Of a stretch of DNA of 64,000 bases, positions 27,023 through 36,500 are shown one piece after another; position 1 is the first letter of the stretch; every line of letters begins with the position of its first letter. The notes beneath the pieces are model-generated. The model was not told the DNA's origin, did no database searches, and was given only the letters and a program-made list of their open reading frames with translations. The translations under genes and the position numbers were made by a program. The stretch lies in the NCBI RefSeq assembly GCF_023736155.1, contig NZ_JAMLJJ010000001.1, positions 992,001 through 1,056,000 of the forward strand, given 5' to 3'. The stretch comes from Larsenimonas salina (GTDB taxonomy: Bacteria > Pseudomonadota > Gammaproteobacteria > Pseudomonadales > Halomonadaceae).

Positions 27023-28306
27023 CTAGGCCGCCTCTCGGCGACGAAACAGCTCACGAAACACGGAATAGATGTCGCCGGCCTCAACGATCTGCTGCATGGC
27101 GAATCGATCGGGGAAATCGGCGGCGACGCGCTCGTACTCATCCCAGAGCGCCTGATGGGCGTGCGGCGTGATTTCAACGTAGGCGTAGTACTGAAGCCGA
27201 TGCATGATCTTGTCACTCAGGATCTGACGGCAGGTGGTCGAATCGTCGTCCCAGTTGTCCCCATCGCTTGCCTGCGCCACGTAAAGATTCCACTGCCCCG
27301 GCGGGTAGCGCGTCTCGATCACTTCATCGAGTAGATTCAACGCGCTCGACACGATGGTGCCCCCGGTTTCCCGGGAGTAGAAAAACTCTTCTTCATCCAC
27401 TTCCTTGGCCGCGGTGTGGTGACGAATGAACACCAGCTCGATCTTTTCGTAGTTGCGCTCGAGAAACAGATAGAGCAACAGGAAAAACCGCTTGGCGATG
27501 TCCTTATGTGCCTGGGTCATGGAGCCGGAAACGTCCATTACACAGAACATGACGGCCTTGTTGGAAGGCACCGGCTGATTGGTCATGTTGTTGTAGCGCA
27601 GATCGAACGTGTCGATGTAAGGCACCGCCTCCAGGCGCCGCTTGAGCTGGTCGATCTCGGCCCGAAGTTCCTCGAGCCGCAGCTTGTTTCTGAGCGCAGG
27701 CTCCTTGCCCTCTTCTTCTGCCAGCGCCTCTTCGGCCTCCTTCAATGCCCGCCGGATCGGTGCTCGCATGGCGATTCGACGCGCATAGGCCTCTCGCATC
27801 GAGCGCACCACATTCATTCGCGCCGGAATACCATCCCGCGAGATCCCCGAGCGCACCGGTTTAACCTCTTCGATGTCCAGCAGCTGCTTGCGCTCCAGGT
27901 TCGGAAGCTCCAGCCCATCGAATACGAATTCGAGAAATTCTTCGCGGGTCAGTGAAAACGCGAACTCATCCACGCCCTCGCCCTGATTGGACGCAGAACC
28001 TTCGCCAGATCCGTCGCCTCCGCCCTTGCCACTCGGTCGGTTGAACCGGTCGCCCTCGTTGAACTCCTTGTTGCCGGGGCTAACGATGGTGTTATCTCCC
28101 CCGCGACCGTGGCGAAATACCGGCTCGGAAATATCACGGTCTGGAATGGAAATTTTCTCGCCGCGCTTCATGTCGGTAATGGAGCGGCGATTGACCGAAT
28201 CCTCAACCGCCCGCTTGATGTGCTTTCGATAGCGCTGCAAAAAACGCTGTCGATTGACGGCGCTCTTGTGCTTTGCATTCTCTCGTCGATCAATGAAATA
28301 GCTCAT
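27023..28306 (-). CDS. yeaH: YeaH/YhbH family protein (DUF444)
   Basis: The 427-residue protein has exactly the length of E. coli YeaH and starts [34 protein letters not shown]. Its second half has a von Willebrand A-like domain with [18 protein letters not shown] (a MIDAS-type DxSxS motif). The middle contains a charged region ([34 protein letters not shown]), probably coiled coil. It is thought to act with the kinase YeaG. The ATG at 28304-28306 is chosen by homology; the frame is open 24 codons upstream. It lies 90 bases after yeaG. Confidence 0.95.
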   Translation of the reverse strand: MSYFIDRRENAKHKSAVNRQRFLQRYRKHIKRAVEDSVNRRSITDMKRGEKISIPDRDISEPVFRHGRGGDNTIVSPGNKEFNEGDRFNRPSGKGGGDGSGEGSASNQGEGVDEFAFSLTREEFLEFVFDGLELPNLERKQLLDIEEVKPVRSGISRDGIPARMNVVRSMREAYARRIAMRAPIRRALKEAEEALAEEEGKEPALRNKLRLEELRAEIDQLKRRLEAVPYIDTFDLRYNNMTNQPVPSNKAVMFCVMDVSGSMTQAHKDIAKRFFLLLYLFLERNYEKIELVFIRHHTAAKEVDEEEFFYSRETGGTIVSSALNLLDEVIETRYPPGQWNLYVAQASDGDNWDDDSTTCRQILSDKIMHRLQYYAYVEITPHAHQALWDEYERVAADFPDRFAMQQIVEAGDIYSVFRELFRRREAA

Positions 28307-28396
28307 GACGTACCCCCGACGACCCGGCCGGGCCGCGTTGGGGCCGCCGCCACAGTGAATGGCGGCGGCGTTCGACAAACCTGATGTCAGGCGGCG

Positions 28397-30316
28397 TTAC
28401 TGCGACTTGCGAACCCGCAGATACCACTCCGACAGAAGACGCACCTGCTTTTCGGTGTAGCCGCGTTCCTGCATCCGATTGACGAAATCCTCGTGCTTTT
28501 TCGCATCGGCAGACGACGCCTTGGCGTTGAACGAGATGACCGGCAACAGCTCTTCGGTGTTGGCGAACATCTTGTGCTCGATCACGCCCTTGAGCTTCTC
28601 ATAGGACTGCCAGCTCGGGTTGTTGCCGTTGTTCTGAGCGCGCGCCCTCAATACGAAGTTGACTACCTCATGGCGAAAATCCTTCGGATTGGAAATGCCC
28701 GCCGGCTTTTCAATCTTCTCAAGCTCATCATTGAGCGATTGACGATCAAACAGCTCACCGGTTTCGGGGTCTCGGTACTCCTGATCCTGAATCCAGAAAT
28801 CGGCATAGGTGACGTAGCGGTCGAAGATGTTCTGGCCATATTCGCTGTAGGACTCCAGATACGCTGTCTGGATTTCCTTGCCAATGAACTCGACATAACG
28901 CGGCGCCAGAAACTCCTTGATAAAGCGCAGGTAGCGGTCATGCACCTCTTTCGGCAGCTGCTCGCGCTCGATGCTCTGCTCAAGCACATACAGCAAATGA
29001 ACCGGATTGGCGGCCACCTCGGTACTGTCAAAGTTGAAAACCTTCGAGAGAATCTTGAACGCAAAGCGGGTCGATAGCCCGTTCATGCCTTCGTCAACGC
29101 CTGCGTTGTCTCGATACTCCTGGATCGACTTGGCGCGCGGGTCGGTATCCTTGATGTTCTCGCCGTCATAAATCCGCATTTTCGAATAGATGCTCGAGTT
29201 TTCGGGCTCCTTGAGCCGCGAAAGTACCGAGAACTGGGCGAGCATGCGAAGCGTATCGGGGGCGCATGGGGCGTAATCGAGCGACGAATGTTCAAGCAGT
29301 TTTTGATAGATCTTCATCTCCTCAGAAACACGCAGCGAGTACGGCACCTTCACAATGTAGACCCGATCCAGAAACGCCTCGTTATTGCGGTTATTTCTAA
29401 ACTGCTGCCATTCCGATTCGTTGGAGTGGGCAAGAAGCACGCCATCGAACGGAATCGCCCCCATGCCTTCGGTGGGGTTGTAATTCCCTTCCTGTGTCGC
29501 GGTCAGCAGTGGATGAAGCACCTTGAGAGGCGCCTTGAACATTTCGACAAATTCCATCAGCCCCTGGTTGGCCTTGCAGAGCCCGCCGGAGAAACTGTAG
29601 GCATCCGGATCATCCTGAGAGAACAGCTCGAGCTTTCGAATATCGACCTTGCCGACCAGCGCCGAGATATCCTGATTGTTGTCATCGCCCGGCTCGGTTT
29701 TCGACACTGCGACCTGATTGAGCCTTGAGGGGTAGAGCTTGACCACTCGGAACTGGGAAATATCGCCGCCATATTCCTTGAGCCGCTTCGCCGCCCACGG
29801 CGACATCACCGAGCGCAGATACCGCCTGGGAATGCCGTACTCCTTCTCGAGCAGGTCGCCATCCTCCTGCGCAAAGAGCCCAAGAGGTGATTCATAGACG
29901 GGCGAGCCCTTGATGGCGTAGAACGGCACGGCCTCCATCAGCGCTTTCAAGCGTTCAGCGAGCGATGACTTGCCGCCCCCCACCGGGCCAAGCAGATAAA
30001 GAATCTGCTTGCGCTCTTCAAGACCCTGCGCGGCGTGACGGAAGTAGGACACGATCTGCTCGATCGCATCCTCCATGCCATAGAACTCCTCGAACGCCGG
30101 GTAGCGCCGGATCACCTTGTTCGAGAAAATGCGCGAGAGCGCCGGATCCTTGGACGTATCGATCACCCGAGGCTCACCGATGGCCTCCAGCATGCGCTCG
30201 GACGCAGACGCATAGGCCCGAGGGTCGTCCTTGCACAACTGAAGGTATTCCTGAAGACTCATCTCTTCCTGTTGCGTTCGTTGATAGCGGTTTTGCACAT
30301 GATCGAAGATGCTCAT
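28397..30316 (-). CDS. yeaG: PrkA-type serine protein kinase YeaG
   Basis: YeaG/PrkA is an AAA+-containing serine kinase induced by starvation and stress. The 639-residue product begins MSIFDHVQNRYQRTQQEEMSLQEYL, carries Walker A LLGPVGGGKSSLAERL, and matches the family along its length (YPAFEEFYGMEDAIEQIVSYFRHAAQGLEERKQ..., LLAHSNESEWQQFRNN). E. coli YeaG has 644 residues. The ATG at 30314-30316 has AAGGAGG six bases upstream. It heads the yeaG-yeaH-spoVR operon. In E. coli the operon depends on RpoS and on nitrogen control; no sigma-54 site was recognised here. Confidence 0.97.
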   Translation of the reverse strand: MSIFDHVQNRYQRTQQEEMSLQEYLQLCKDDPRAYASASERMLEAIGEPRVIDTSKDPALSRIFSNKVIRRYPAFEEFYGMEDAIEQIVSYFRHAAQGLEERKQILYLLGPVGGGKSSLAERLKALMEAVPFYAIKGSPVYESPLGLFAQEDGDLLEKEYGIPRRYLRSVMSPWAAKRLKEYGGDISQFRVVKLYPSRLNQVAVSKTEPGDDNNQDISALVGKVDIRKLELFSQDDPDAYSFSGGLCKANQGLMEFVEMFKAPLKVLHPLLTATQEGNYNPTEGMGAIPFDGVLLAHSNESEWQQFRNNRNNEAFLDRVYIVKVPYSLRVSEEMKIYQKLLEHSSLDYAPCAPDTLRMLAQFSVLSRLKEPENSSIYSKMRIYDGENIKDTDPRAKSIQEYRDNAGVDEGMNGLSTRFAFKILSKVFNFDSTEVAANPVHLLYVLEQSIEREQLPKEVHDRYLRFIKEFLAPRYVEFIGKEIQTAYLESYSEYGQNIFDRYVTYADFWIQDQEYRDPETGELFDRQSLNDELEKIEKPAGISNPKDFRHEVVNFVLRARAQNNGNNPSWQSYEKLKGVIEHKMFANTEELLPVISFNAKASSADAKKHEDFVNRMQERGYTEKQVRLLSEWYLRVRKSQ

Positions 30317-30687
30317 GGAAGCCTCCTTGGGCGTACCGTACCGAATCACCAGAATATGAGGGCAACGCCTGGCGCGTTGTTTTTGGAGAACGTATTTCCT
30401 GGAAATCTGCTTTTTGGACGTCTTTTTATGATCCTAGACCGAACATACCGCGTAAGGTGCTTTCAACAAGATGAAAAAGATTCAGCTTAAGTACGCTTAA
30501 GCTTGCCGGACTCCGGCTGAGCGGCGCGCATCAAGCGCACGTCAGCGCCACTCGGCCCGCTCATTAACGCTAGCCAGTCATCTCGCGCCGCCATATCACG
30601 AAAAGCCCACGGGAATAGCGCTTTTTCTCGATGCAACGCATCGGCACACACGCATCGCGCACGCCCATCCACCGATCAAGAGCCCAC
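30317..30687. other. Divergent intergenic region yeaG / alpha-beta-hydrolase-like gene
   Basis: About 370 bases without a firmly supported gene. On the minus strand TTGTTG and TATGTT, 16 bases apart near 30445-30475, could be part of the yeaG promoter. A small inverted repeat GCTTAAG-TACG-CTTAAGC lies at 30484-30501. A 61-codon minus-strand frame (30487-30672, GTG start) ends in that repeat but has no ribosome-binding site or recognisable similarity. Confidence 0.35.
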
Positions 30688-31524
30688 ATGTCCGAGCGCA
30701 CGCCAGAGCCAGACCCGAGCACACCAGCCACGACAACGTACTCGCTGACAACACCTTCGACGACACTCACATTGACCCGCCGCCTCCCTGCACAAGACAC
30801 AACACCTCAAGGGGCGCTGCTTATCTGGCCAGACACCCGACTTACGTCGGCCCAAACGTGCCTGGCTTCGAACGGACTGGCCTGCTGGCTTGCTCGATAC
30901 GGGTTCGACGTGGGGGTAATCGACGCATCTCCTCACCATCCGGGGCTTATAGACGAAGTGATTCCAAGCGTTTTAAAGCAATGGGCCACTATCAGCGGCC
31001 ACGGCAAGTTCAACGTCGTGGCACAGGGCTGGACAGGTGTTGCACTGGCCTCATCCATGGCCCGCGCACCAGAGCTTCGGCGCATGAACCGAGGACAGAT
31101 TCTTCTGGGCAGCCGTCGCCATCGCTCCAGGGGCACAGCTGAGGCAACGCCCTTGCGCGAGCTTTGGAAAACGATTCGATCAAAAGTGCGTGGCTACGAG
31201 CACGCAAAACCGATCCACCCGATGGAGAGGTACTGGCTGAAAGGCAACCCATGGCAGGACAGCGACGGCCTTGATTACGGCAAATCACTGATCAGAGGCG
31301 GTATGCCACCCACCCTGTTCGTTGCAAGCGAAGACGCGCCTCACTGCACGCCAGGCGATGCAGCGCGTTTTCGAGACGAATGCGGCCCGCATCAGGGCGA
31401 CTTCCTGCTACTTGGTACGGCGTGCGGATTTTCAAGAGACTACAGCGTGAGTGACATGCTTGCGGACCCCGACGCCACCAAAGAGGTGTATCCGCGACTA
31501 CTGGACTGGCTGATGGAGTACTGA
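30688..31524 (+). CDS. Alpha/beta-hydrolase-fold protein lacking the nucleophile
   Basis: The 278-residue protein has a Thr/Pro-rich N-terminal segment (about 1-35) and then an alpha/beta-hydrolase-like pattern: GALLIWPDTRLTSA, a helix, VGVIDASPHHPG, and a nucleophile-elbow-like strand-turn KFNVVAQGWTGVALAS. There the GxSxG serine is replaced: aligned to a canonical GHSLGG elbow the serine position is Gly114. Near the end, TLFVASEDAPHCTPGDA resembles the acid-residue loop. It may be a pseudoenzyme or bind a ligand. The start is uncertain; ATG 30688 is chosen because the frame upstream is Arg/His-rich and improbable. It stands alone. Function unknown. Confidence 0.6.
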   Translation: MSERTPEPDPSTPATTTYSLTTPSTTLTLTRRLPAQDTTPQGALLIWPDTRLTSAQTCLASNGLACWLARYGFDVGVIDASPHHPGLIDEVIPSVLKQWATISGHGKFNVVAQGWTGVALASSMARAPELRRMNRGQILLGSRRHRSRGTAEATPLRELWKTIRSKVRGYEHAKPIHPMERYWLKGNPWQDSDGLDYGKSLIRGGMPPTLFVASEDAPHCTPGDAARFRDECGPHQGDFLLLGTACGFSRDYSVSDMLADPDATKEVYPRLLDWLMEY

Positions 31525-31842
31525 ATGCGCCCATAGAACTTTCCCAGTACACGTATAAGAAGTACACACCCCAAACAGCACCTACTGTTGGAGCAATACT
31601 TATAGAGAGACAGCCCCTCAACAACGAGCGCCCCTCGGCAACGAACGCACAGCGGCTATCGCGCGTGCAGCGCACATATAGCCCATCAAGAGACGTAAGT
31701 AATGGAGATAGTGACGCGGTGACATGCATCAAACGCACAGATGGCCCGTACGACAGAAGTCTTTAATAGAAGACGTGCGTCAAACAGAACTACTTCAAGA
31801 GAGGGGACAAGCAGAAAACACATCGGGGAGGAAGAGAGTAAA
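31525..31842. other. Non-coding gap downstream of the tRNA operon
   Basis: About 320 bases between the alpha/beta-hydrolase-like gene and the last tRNA of the minus-strand cluster. No ORF with a ribosome-binding site, no strong hairpin and no repeat were found. Transcripts from both sides converge here without an evident intrinsic terminator. Confidence 0.4.
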
Positions 31843-31919
31843 TGGCGGACCGGACGGGACTCGAACCCGCGACCTCCGGCGTGACAGGCCGGCATTCTAA
31901 CCAGCTGAACTACCGGTCC
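31843..31919 (-). tRNA. tRNA-Asp, anticodon GTC (third of three)
   Basis: 77 bases with encoded CCA. Acceptor GGACCGG pairs with CCGGTCC, and the anticodon loop CTGTCAC gives GTC. It is the last gene of a five-tRNA minus-strand cluster and is identical in sequence to the copy at 32043-32119. Confidence 0.97.
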
Positions 31920-31946
31920 GCATCATAGACTCTTTCGTGCTTGATG

Positions 31947-32022
31947 TGGTGGGTGGTACTGGGCTCGAACCAGTGACCCCCAGCTTGTAAGGCTGGTGCT
32001 CTTCCAACTGAGCTAACCACCC
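31947..32022 (-). tRNA. tRNA-Val, anticodon TAC (second of two)
   Basis: 76 bases with encoded CCA. Acceptor GGGTGGT pairs with ACCACCC, and the anticodon loop CTTACAA gives TAC. Same sequence as the copy at 32244-32319; fourth gene of the cluster in transcription order. Confidence 0.97.
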
Positions 32023-32042
32023 ACAATCAAACGGTGCATTAG

Positions 32043-32119
32043 TGGCGGACCGGACGGGACTCGAACCCGCGACCTCCGGCGTGACAGGCCGGCATTCTAA
32101 CCAGCTGAACTACCGGTCC
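32043..32119 (-). tRNA. tRNA-Asp, anticodon GTC (second of three)
   Basis: 77 bases with encoded CCA, identical to the copy at 31843-31919. Third gene of the cluster, 23 bases after the preceding Asp copy in transcription order. Confidence 0.97.
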
Positions 32120-32143
32120 GCATTTAATGCGTCGACTTTTGAA

Positions 32144-32220
32144 TGGCGGACCGGACGGGACTCGAACCCGCGACCTCCGGCGTGACAGGCCGGCATTCTA
32201 ACCAACTGAACTACCGGTCC
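32144..32220 (-). tRNA. tRNA-Asp, anticodon GTC (first of three)
   Basis: 77 bases with encoded CCA. It differs from the other two Asp copies by one D-loop base (AACTGAAC instead of AGCTGAAC on the plus strand). Second gene of the cluster. Confidence 0.97.
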
Positions 32221-32243
32221 GCATCAAAAATCTCATGACTCGA

Positions 32244-32319
32244 TGGTGGGTGGTACTGGGCTCGAACCAGTGACCCCCAGCTTGTAAGGCTGGTGCTCTT
32301 CCAACTGAGCTAACCACCC
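32244..32319 (-). tRNA. tRNA-Val, anticodon TAC (first of two)
   Basis: 76 bases with encoded CCA, anticodon TAC. It is the promoter-proximal gene of the Val-Asp-Asp-Val-Asp cluster, about 22 bases downstream of the predicted -10 element. Confidence 0.97.
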
Positions 32320-32341
32320 GTCTCGGGTCATGTGGCGCTGC

Positions 32342-32369
32342 ATTCTACAGGCTCTCGCTTTCAAGTCAA
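32342..32369 (-). promoter_or_regulatory. Promoter of the tRNA Val/Asp operon
   Basis: On the minus strand TTGACT (32369-32364) and TAGAAT (32347-32342) are 16 bases apart, each 5/6 to consensus, followed by a G/C-rich discriminator. The nearest tRNA starts at 32319. Confidence 0.72.
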
Positions 32370-32441
32370 CAAATCCGACTCACTTTTTTTCAATCAATTC
32401 AGAAACGTGCCTGAAACGCCCACCGGCCGGGCCCTTGCCGA

Positions 32442-33380
32442 TTACGACGACGTATCGAGAGTGATCGAATCGATCCGGTCCGCGTGCATGCTGGCCTGCT
32501 TCTGCTCGAGCCCTTCGAAGTCGAACAGGGCCCGATCCGCCAACTGACTCGGTGCAACGTTCGTCATTGCCTTGAACATCGACTCGATGCGGCCCGGATG
32601 CTTGTGCTTCCACTCCTGAAGCATGCCCTTCACGGCCTGACGCTGGAGGTTTTCCTGGGAGCCACACAAATTGCAGGGAATGATCGGAAACTGCATTTGA
32701 TCCGAGTAGCTCTGAATATCGGCCTCACTGCAGTACGCAAGCGGTCGGATGATGATGTTGCGCCCATCATCAGAGAGGAGCTTCGGCGGCATGGCCTTGA
32801 GCGTCCCACCGTGGAACATGTTGAGAAAAAGCGTTTCAAGCAGATCATCGCGATGATGCCCGAGCGCCACCTTGGTGGCTCCAATCTCCTCGGCAAACCC
32901 ATAGAGTGTTCCCCGCCGAAGACGCGAGCACAGCGCGCAGGTGGTCTTGCCCTCTGGCACCTTCTCCTTGACGATCGAATAGGTGTCACGCTCGACCACG
33001 TAATACTCGATGCCAAGCGTGTCCAGGTACTCAGGCAGCACATGCTCTGGAAAACCGGGCTGTTTCTGGTCCATGTTGACCGCGACCAGCTCGAAGTTGA
33101 CCGGCGCATTACGCTGTAGGTTCATGAGGATAGACAACATGGTGTAGGAGTCCTTCCCACCGGAAAGGCACACCATGATGCGGTCACCCTCCTGAATCAT
33201 GTTGTAGTCGATAATGGCGTTGCCGGTCAGGCGACGCAGGCGCTTCTGAAGTTTATTGAACTCGCGCTTGGCCTTGGCTTCGGCGCTTGACTCTTTCGCG
33301 CTTAAGTCGGTGTCTGGCACCGAGGGCGCAGCCGCGTCGACATAGGACGCACGGTCGGAGGCGTTATGAACGTCTTGCAT
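32442..33380 (-). CDS. ttcA: tRNA 2-thiocytidine synthetase TtcA
   Basis: TtcA thiolates cytidine 32 of certain tRNAs and carries an iron-sulfur cluster. The protein has the PP-loop ATP pyrophosphatase motif [12 protein letters not shown] (SGGKDS at 73-78), the conserved [10 protein letters not shown] and CNLCGSQ cysteine pairs, and [34 protein letters not shown]. The ATG at 33378-33380 gives 312 residues; another ATG 15 codons upstream is possible, and neither has a clear Shine-Dalgarno. The first 40 residues are a poorly conserved acidic extension. It lies upstream of the tRNA Val/Asp cluster on the same strand but the tRNAs have their own promoter. Confidence 0.93.
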   Translation of the reverse strand: MQDVHNASDRASYVDAAAPSVPDTDLSAKESSAEAKAKREFNKLQKRLRRLTGNAIIDYNMIQEGDRIMVCLSGGKDSYTMLSILMNLQRNAPVNFELVAVNMDQKQPGFPEHVLPEYLDTLGIEYYVVERDTYSIVKEKVPEGKTTCALCSRLRRGTLYGFAEEIGATKVALGHHRDDLLETLFLNMFHGGTLKAMPPKLLSDDGRNIIIRPLAYCSEADIQSYSDQMQFPIIPCNLCGSQENLQRQAVKGMLQEWKHKHPGRIESMFKAMTNVAPSQLADRALFDFEGLEQKQASMHADRIDSITLDTSS

Positions 33381-33528
33381 AGGAATTCGAAATCGTCGAT
33401 GAGATAAGAAGTGTCGCGTGCGCATACGCGCAGGAAAGGCGTTTTATCCTACCAGCCCCGTTAGTGCGTGGCGAGACTATCGCGCAGCATGCGCCGCTCT
33501 CACGCAGCAGCAATGCGGATCGAGACCA

Positions 33529-33556
33529 GTGACTTTGCGTTTGATACCACTAGAAT
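33529..33556 (+). promoter_or_regulatory. Possible promoter of crbS
   Basis: GTGACT (33529-33534) and TAGAAT (33551-33556) lie 16 bases apart, giving a predicted transcript start about 20 bases before the crbS ATG. The -35 match is only moderate. Confidence 0.35.
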
Positions 33557-33583
33557 GAGCGCAGATCTGCAAGGGAGAGGGAC

Positions 33584-36500
33584 ATGTTTCAAGGCTGGCT
33601 ACTGATTGCCGCATCACTGACTTACATCGCGCTGCTGTTCGGAATCGCCTGGCTTGGCGATCGCCGCGCGGTGCAACAGGGCGCGGCCAAGCGCCGCCCG
33701 ATCGTCTACAGTCTTGCCCTTGCGGTGTACTGCACGTCCTGGACGTTCTATGGCAGCGTCGGCCAGGCCGCGACCCAGGGGTGGTCCTACGCCAGCATTT
33801 TCATTGGCCCGATCCTGACGTTCGTGCTGTTCTGGCCGGTGCTTGCCAAGATGATCCGCGTTGCCAAGCGCCAGAACGTAACATCGATCGCCGACTTTAT
33901 CGCCTCACGTTACGGCAAGTCTCAGGAGCTTGCCGCATTTACAAGCGTTGTGGTTCTGATCGGCACCCTGCCCTACATCGCGCTTCAGCTAAAGGCAATG
34001 TCCTCGAGCCTCACCCTTCTGACCGACAATGCCGACATCCTGCACTCGCCGCTGTTCGGCGATACCGCGTTCTACATCGCCATGTTGATGGCAATTTTCG
34101 CCATCTTGTTCGGTACACGACATACCGACGCGACCGAGCACCATGAAGGCTTGATTCAGGCCATCGCGTTCGAGTCGGTGATCAAGCTGGCGGCCTTTTT
34201 GTTGCTCGGCGCCGTCATCACCTGGGGTACCTTCGACGGGCTTGGAGATCTATCGCGCCGGGCAAGCGAGCTTCTGCAGATCAAAAGCCTCGGCACTCAG
34301 GAATCCTCCCACGGTTTCTGGACACAGACCCTTCTGGCCATGCTCGCGATGTTCTGCGTGCCTCGCCAGTTTCACGTCACGGTGGTCGAAAACACCCACC
34401 CAGACGACAGCCGGCATGCCCGCTGGCTGTTCCCGCTGTACCTTGCGCTGGCGGGCTTTTTCGTCCTCCCCCTGGCCACCGCCGGCCTGAGTCTGCTTCC
34501 GGCCGGCAGCACCCCTGACAGCTTTGTCCTGCTGCTGCCGATGGCGCTCGACAATGATCTGCTGACGTTTCTGACGTTCATCGGAGGGTTCGCCGCCGCC
34601 AGCGGCATGGTCATCATGGCCGGCGTAACGCTTGCCATCATGATCTCAAACGAAGTACTGATCCCGCTTCTGTTGAAGCTGCACTGGTTCGACGCCCACC
34701 ACGGCGATTACGCCAAATGGGTCCTTAGAACGCGCCGCGTCGTCATCGTTCTGGTTCTGGCGCTCGCCTACGGCTTTTATCGACTGGTTGCCGAGTTCAG
34801 CACCCTTTCAAGCATTGGCATGCTGTCACTGGCCGCGCTTGCCCAGCTGGCCCCGGCACTGCTTGGCGGGCTTTACTGGAAGAAAGGCAATCGTTTCGGC
34901 GCCTCGGTCGGGCTTGGTGCCGGCATCGCCATCTGGGCCTACACGCTGCTCCTGCCCGCGCTTAATCGTGCGAATCTGGTCCCGACCGGCATCATGGAAC
35001 ACGGCCCGTTCGGCGTTGCGTTTCTCGCGCCGGGCCATCTGTTTGGCTTCTCGGTCGGTGATCCATTGACTCAGGGCGTGATGCTCTCGCTTGGCGTCAA
35101 CCTGTTCTGCTACATCTTTTTCTCTCAGTCCAGCAGCGAGCGCGTGGTGGATCGGATTCAGGCCTCGCAGTTCGTCGACAGCTCAGGCCACCCCTATGCG
35201 TCGGTCAATCGTCCCTGGCAGGGCCAGACCACGATCGGGGACTTGAAAACCCTGTGCAAACGCTTCTTGAGCGACGAACAGGTCGAGCGCGCGTTTCGCG
35301 ACTATCACAAGAACCGCCCCCCGATCAGCCCCAACGACCGCGCGTCGATCGACATGATTCAATTCAGCGAGCGCCTGCTCTCCTCGGCCATCGGCGCCTC
35401 CTCGGCGCGCATCGTCATCAACTCGGGGCTCTCGGGCCGGGAAATCGCCATTTCGGATGTGGTCTCCATCGTCGATGAAGCCTCTCAGGTGCTCGAGTTC
35501 AACCGCGCGCTGCTGCAGGCCGCGATCGAGAACTTCCATCAGGGCGTCATGGTGGTGGATCACCGTCTGCGCCTGGTGGTCTGGAACCAGTATTACCTGG
35601 AGCTGTTCGGTTTTCCCGACAACATGATTCGCGTCGGCGCACCGATCGATCAGGTCTTTCGCTACAACGCCGAACATAACGAATACGGCCCCGGTGACCC
35701 GGAAGAGCACGTCAACCTCTTGATCGATAACATCAAATCGGGCCAGCCACACCACTATCAGCGCTATCGCCCAAACGGCACGGTACTGGACGTTCACGGC
35801 AACCCGATGGCGGGCGGCGGGTTTGTGTATACCTATCAGGACATCACCCAGCAAAAGCGCACGGAAGAGGCGCTGATTCGCTCGGAAAACAACATCCGCA
35901 TCTACACCGACAACGTCCCGGCACTGATCGCCTACTTCGACCGGGAGTGTCGTTTCCTGTTTGCCAACCACGCCTATGAAGAGGCCATGAACGTCGACCG
36001 TGCCTCGGTGATCGGCAAGCGTGCCGAGGACGTGATGACACGCAGCGACTGGCGCGAACGCGCGCCCTGGATGCTGCGGGCCCTTGCCGGTGAGCGCGTT
36101 TCCTACGAGCTTTCGATGACTGATGATGAAGGCGGTACGCGCTACATGCTTGCCACCTATACGCCACACCACGGCGATCAACAGCGCGTACTGGGTTTGT
36201 TCGCCCTGTATCAGGACATCACCGAGCGCCGTCTTGCCGAAATCGCCCTCAAGGAAACCAACGAAAACCTGGAAGAACGCGTCAAGGAACGCACCCAGGC
36301 GCTTTCTCAGGTCAACGAAGCGCTTCGCCAGGAAAACAAGGTGCGCGCCGAAGCCGAGCGCGCGCTTCGCCACGCCAAGCAGATCGCCGAGGACGCCAAC
36401 GCGTCGAAAACTCGCTTTCTGGCCGCGGCAAGTCATGACCTTCTGCAACCGCTCAACGCAGCCCGCCTCTTCACCTCCGCACTGACGCAGCAGATGGACG

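Noticed and set aside
30487-30672. A 61-codon minus-strand frame with GTG start before yeaG
   Set aside because: No ribosome-binding site and no recognised family; kept only as a note in the intergenic entry.
31843-32319. tRNA cluster as an integration hotspot
   Set aside because: The repeats are the tRNA genes themselves; no integrase, direct-repeat att duplication or foreign gene block is adjacent.
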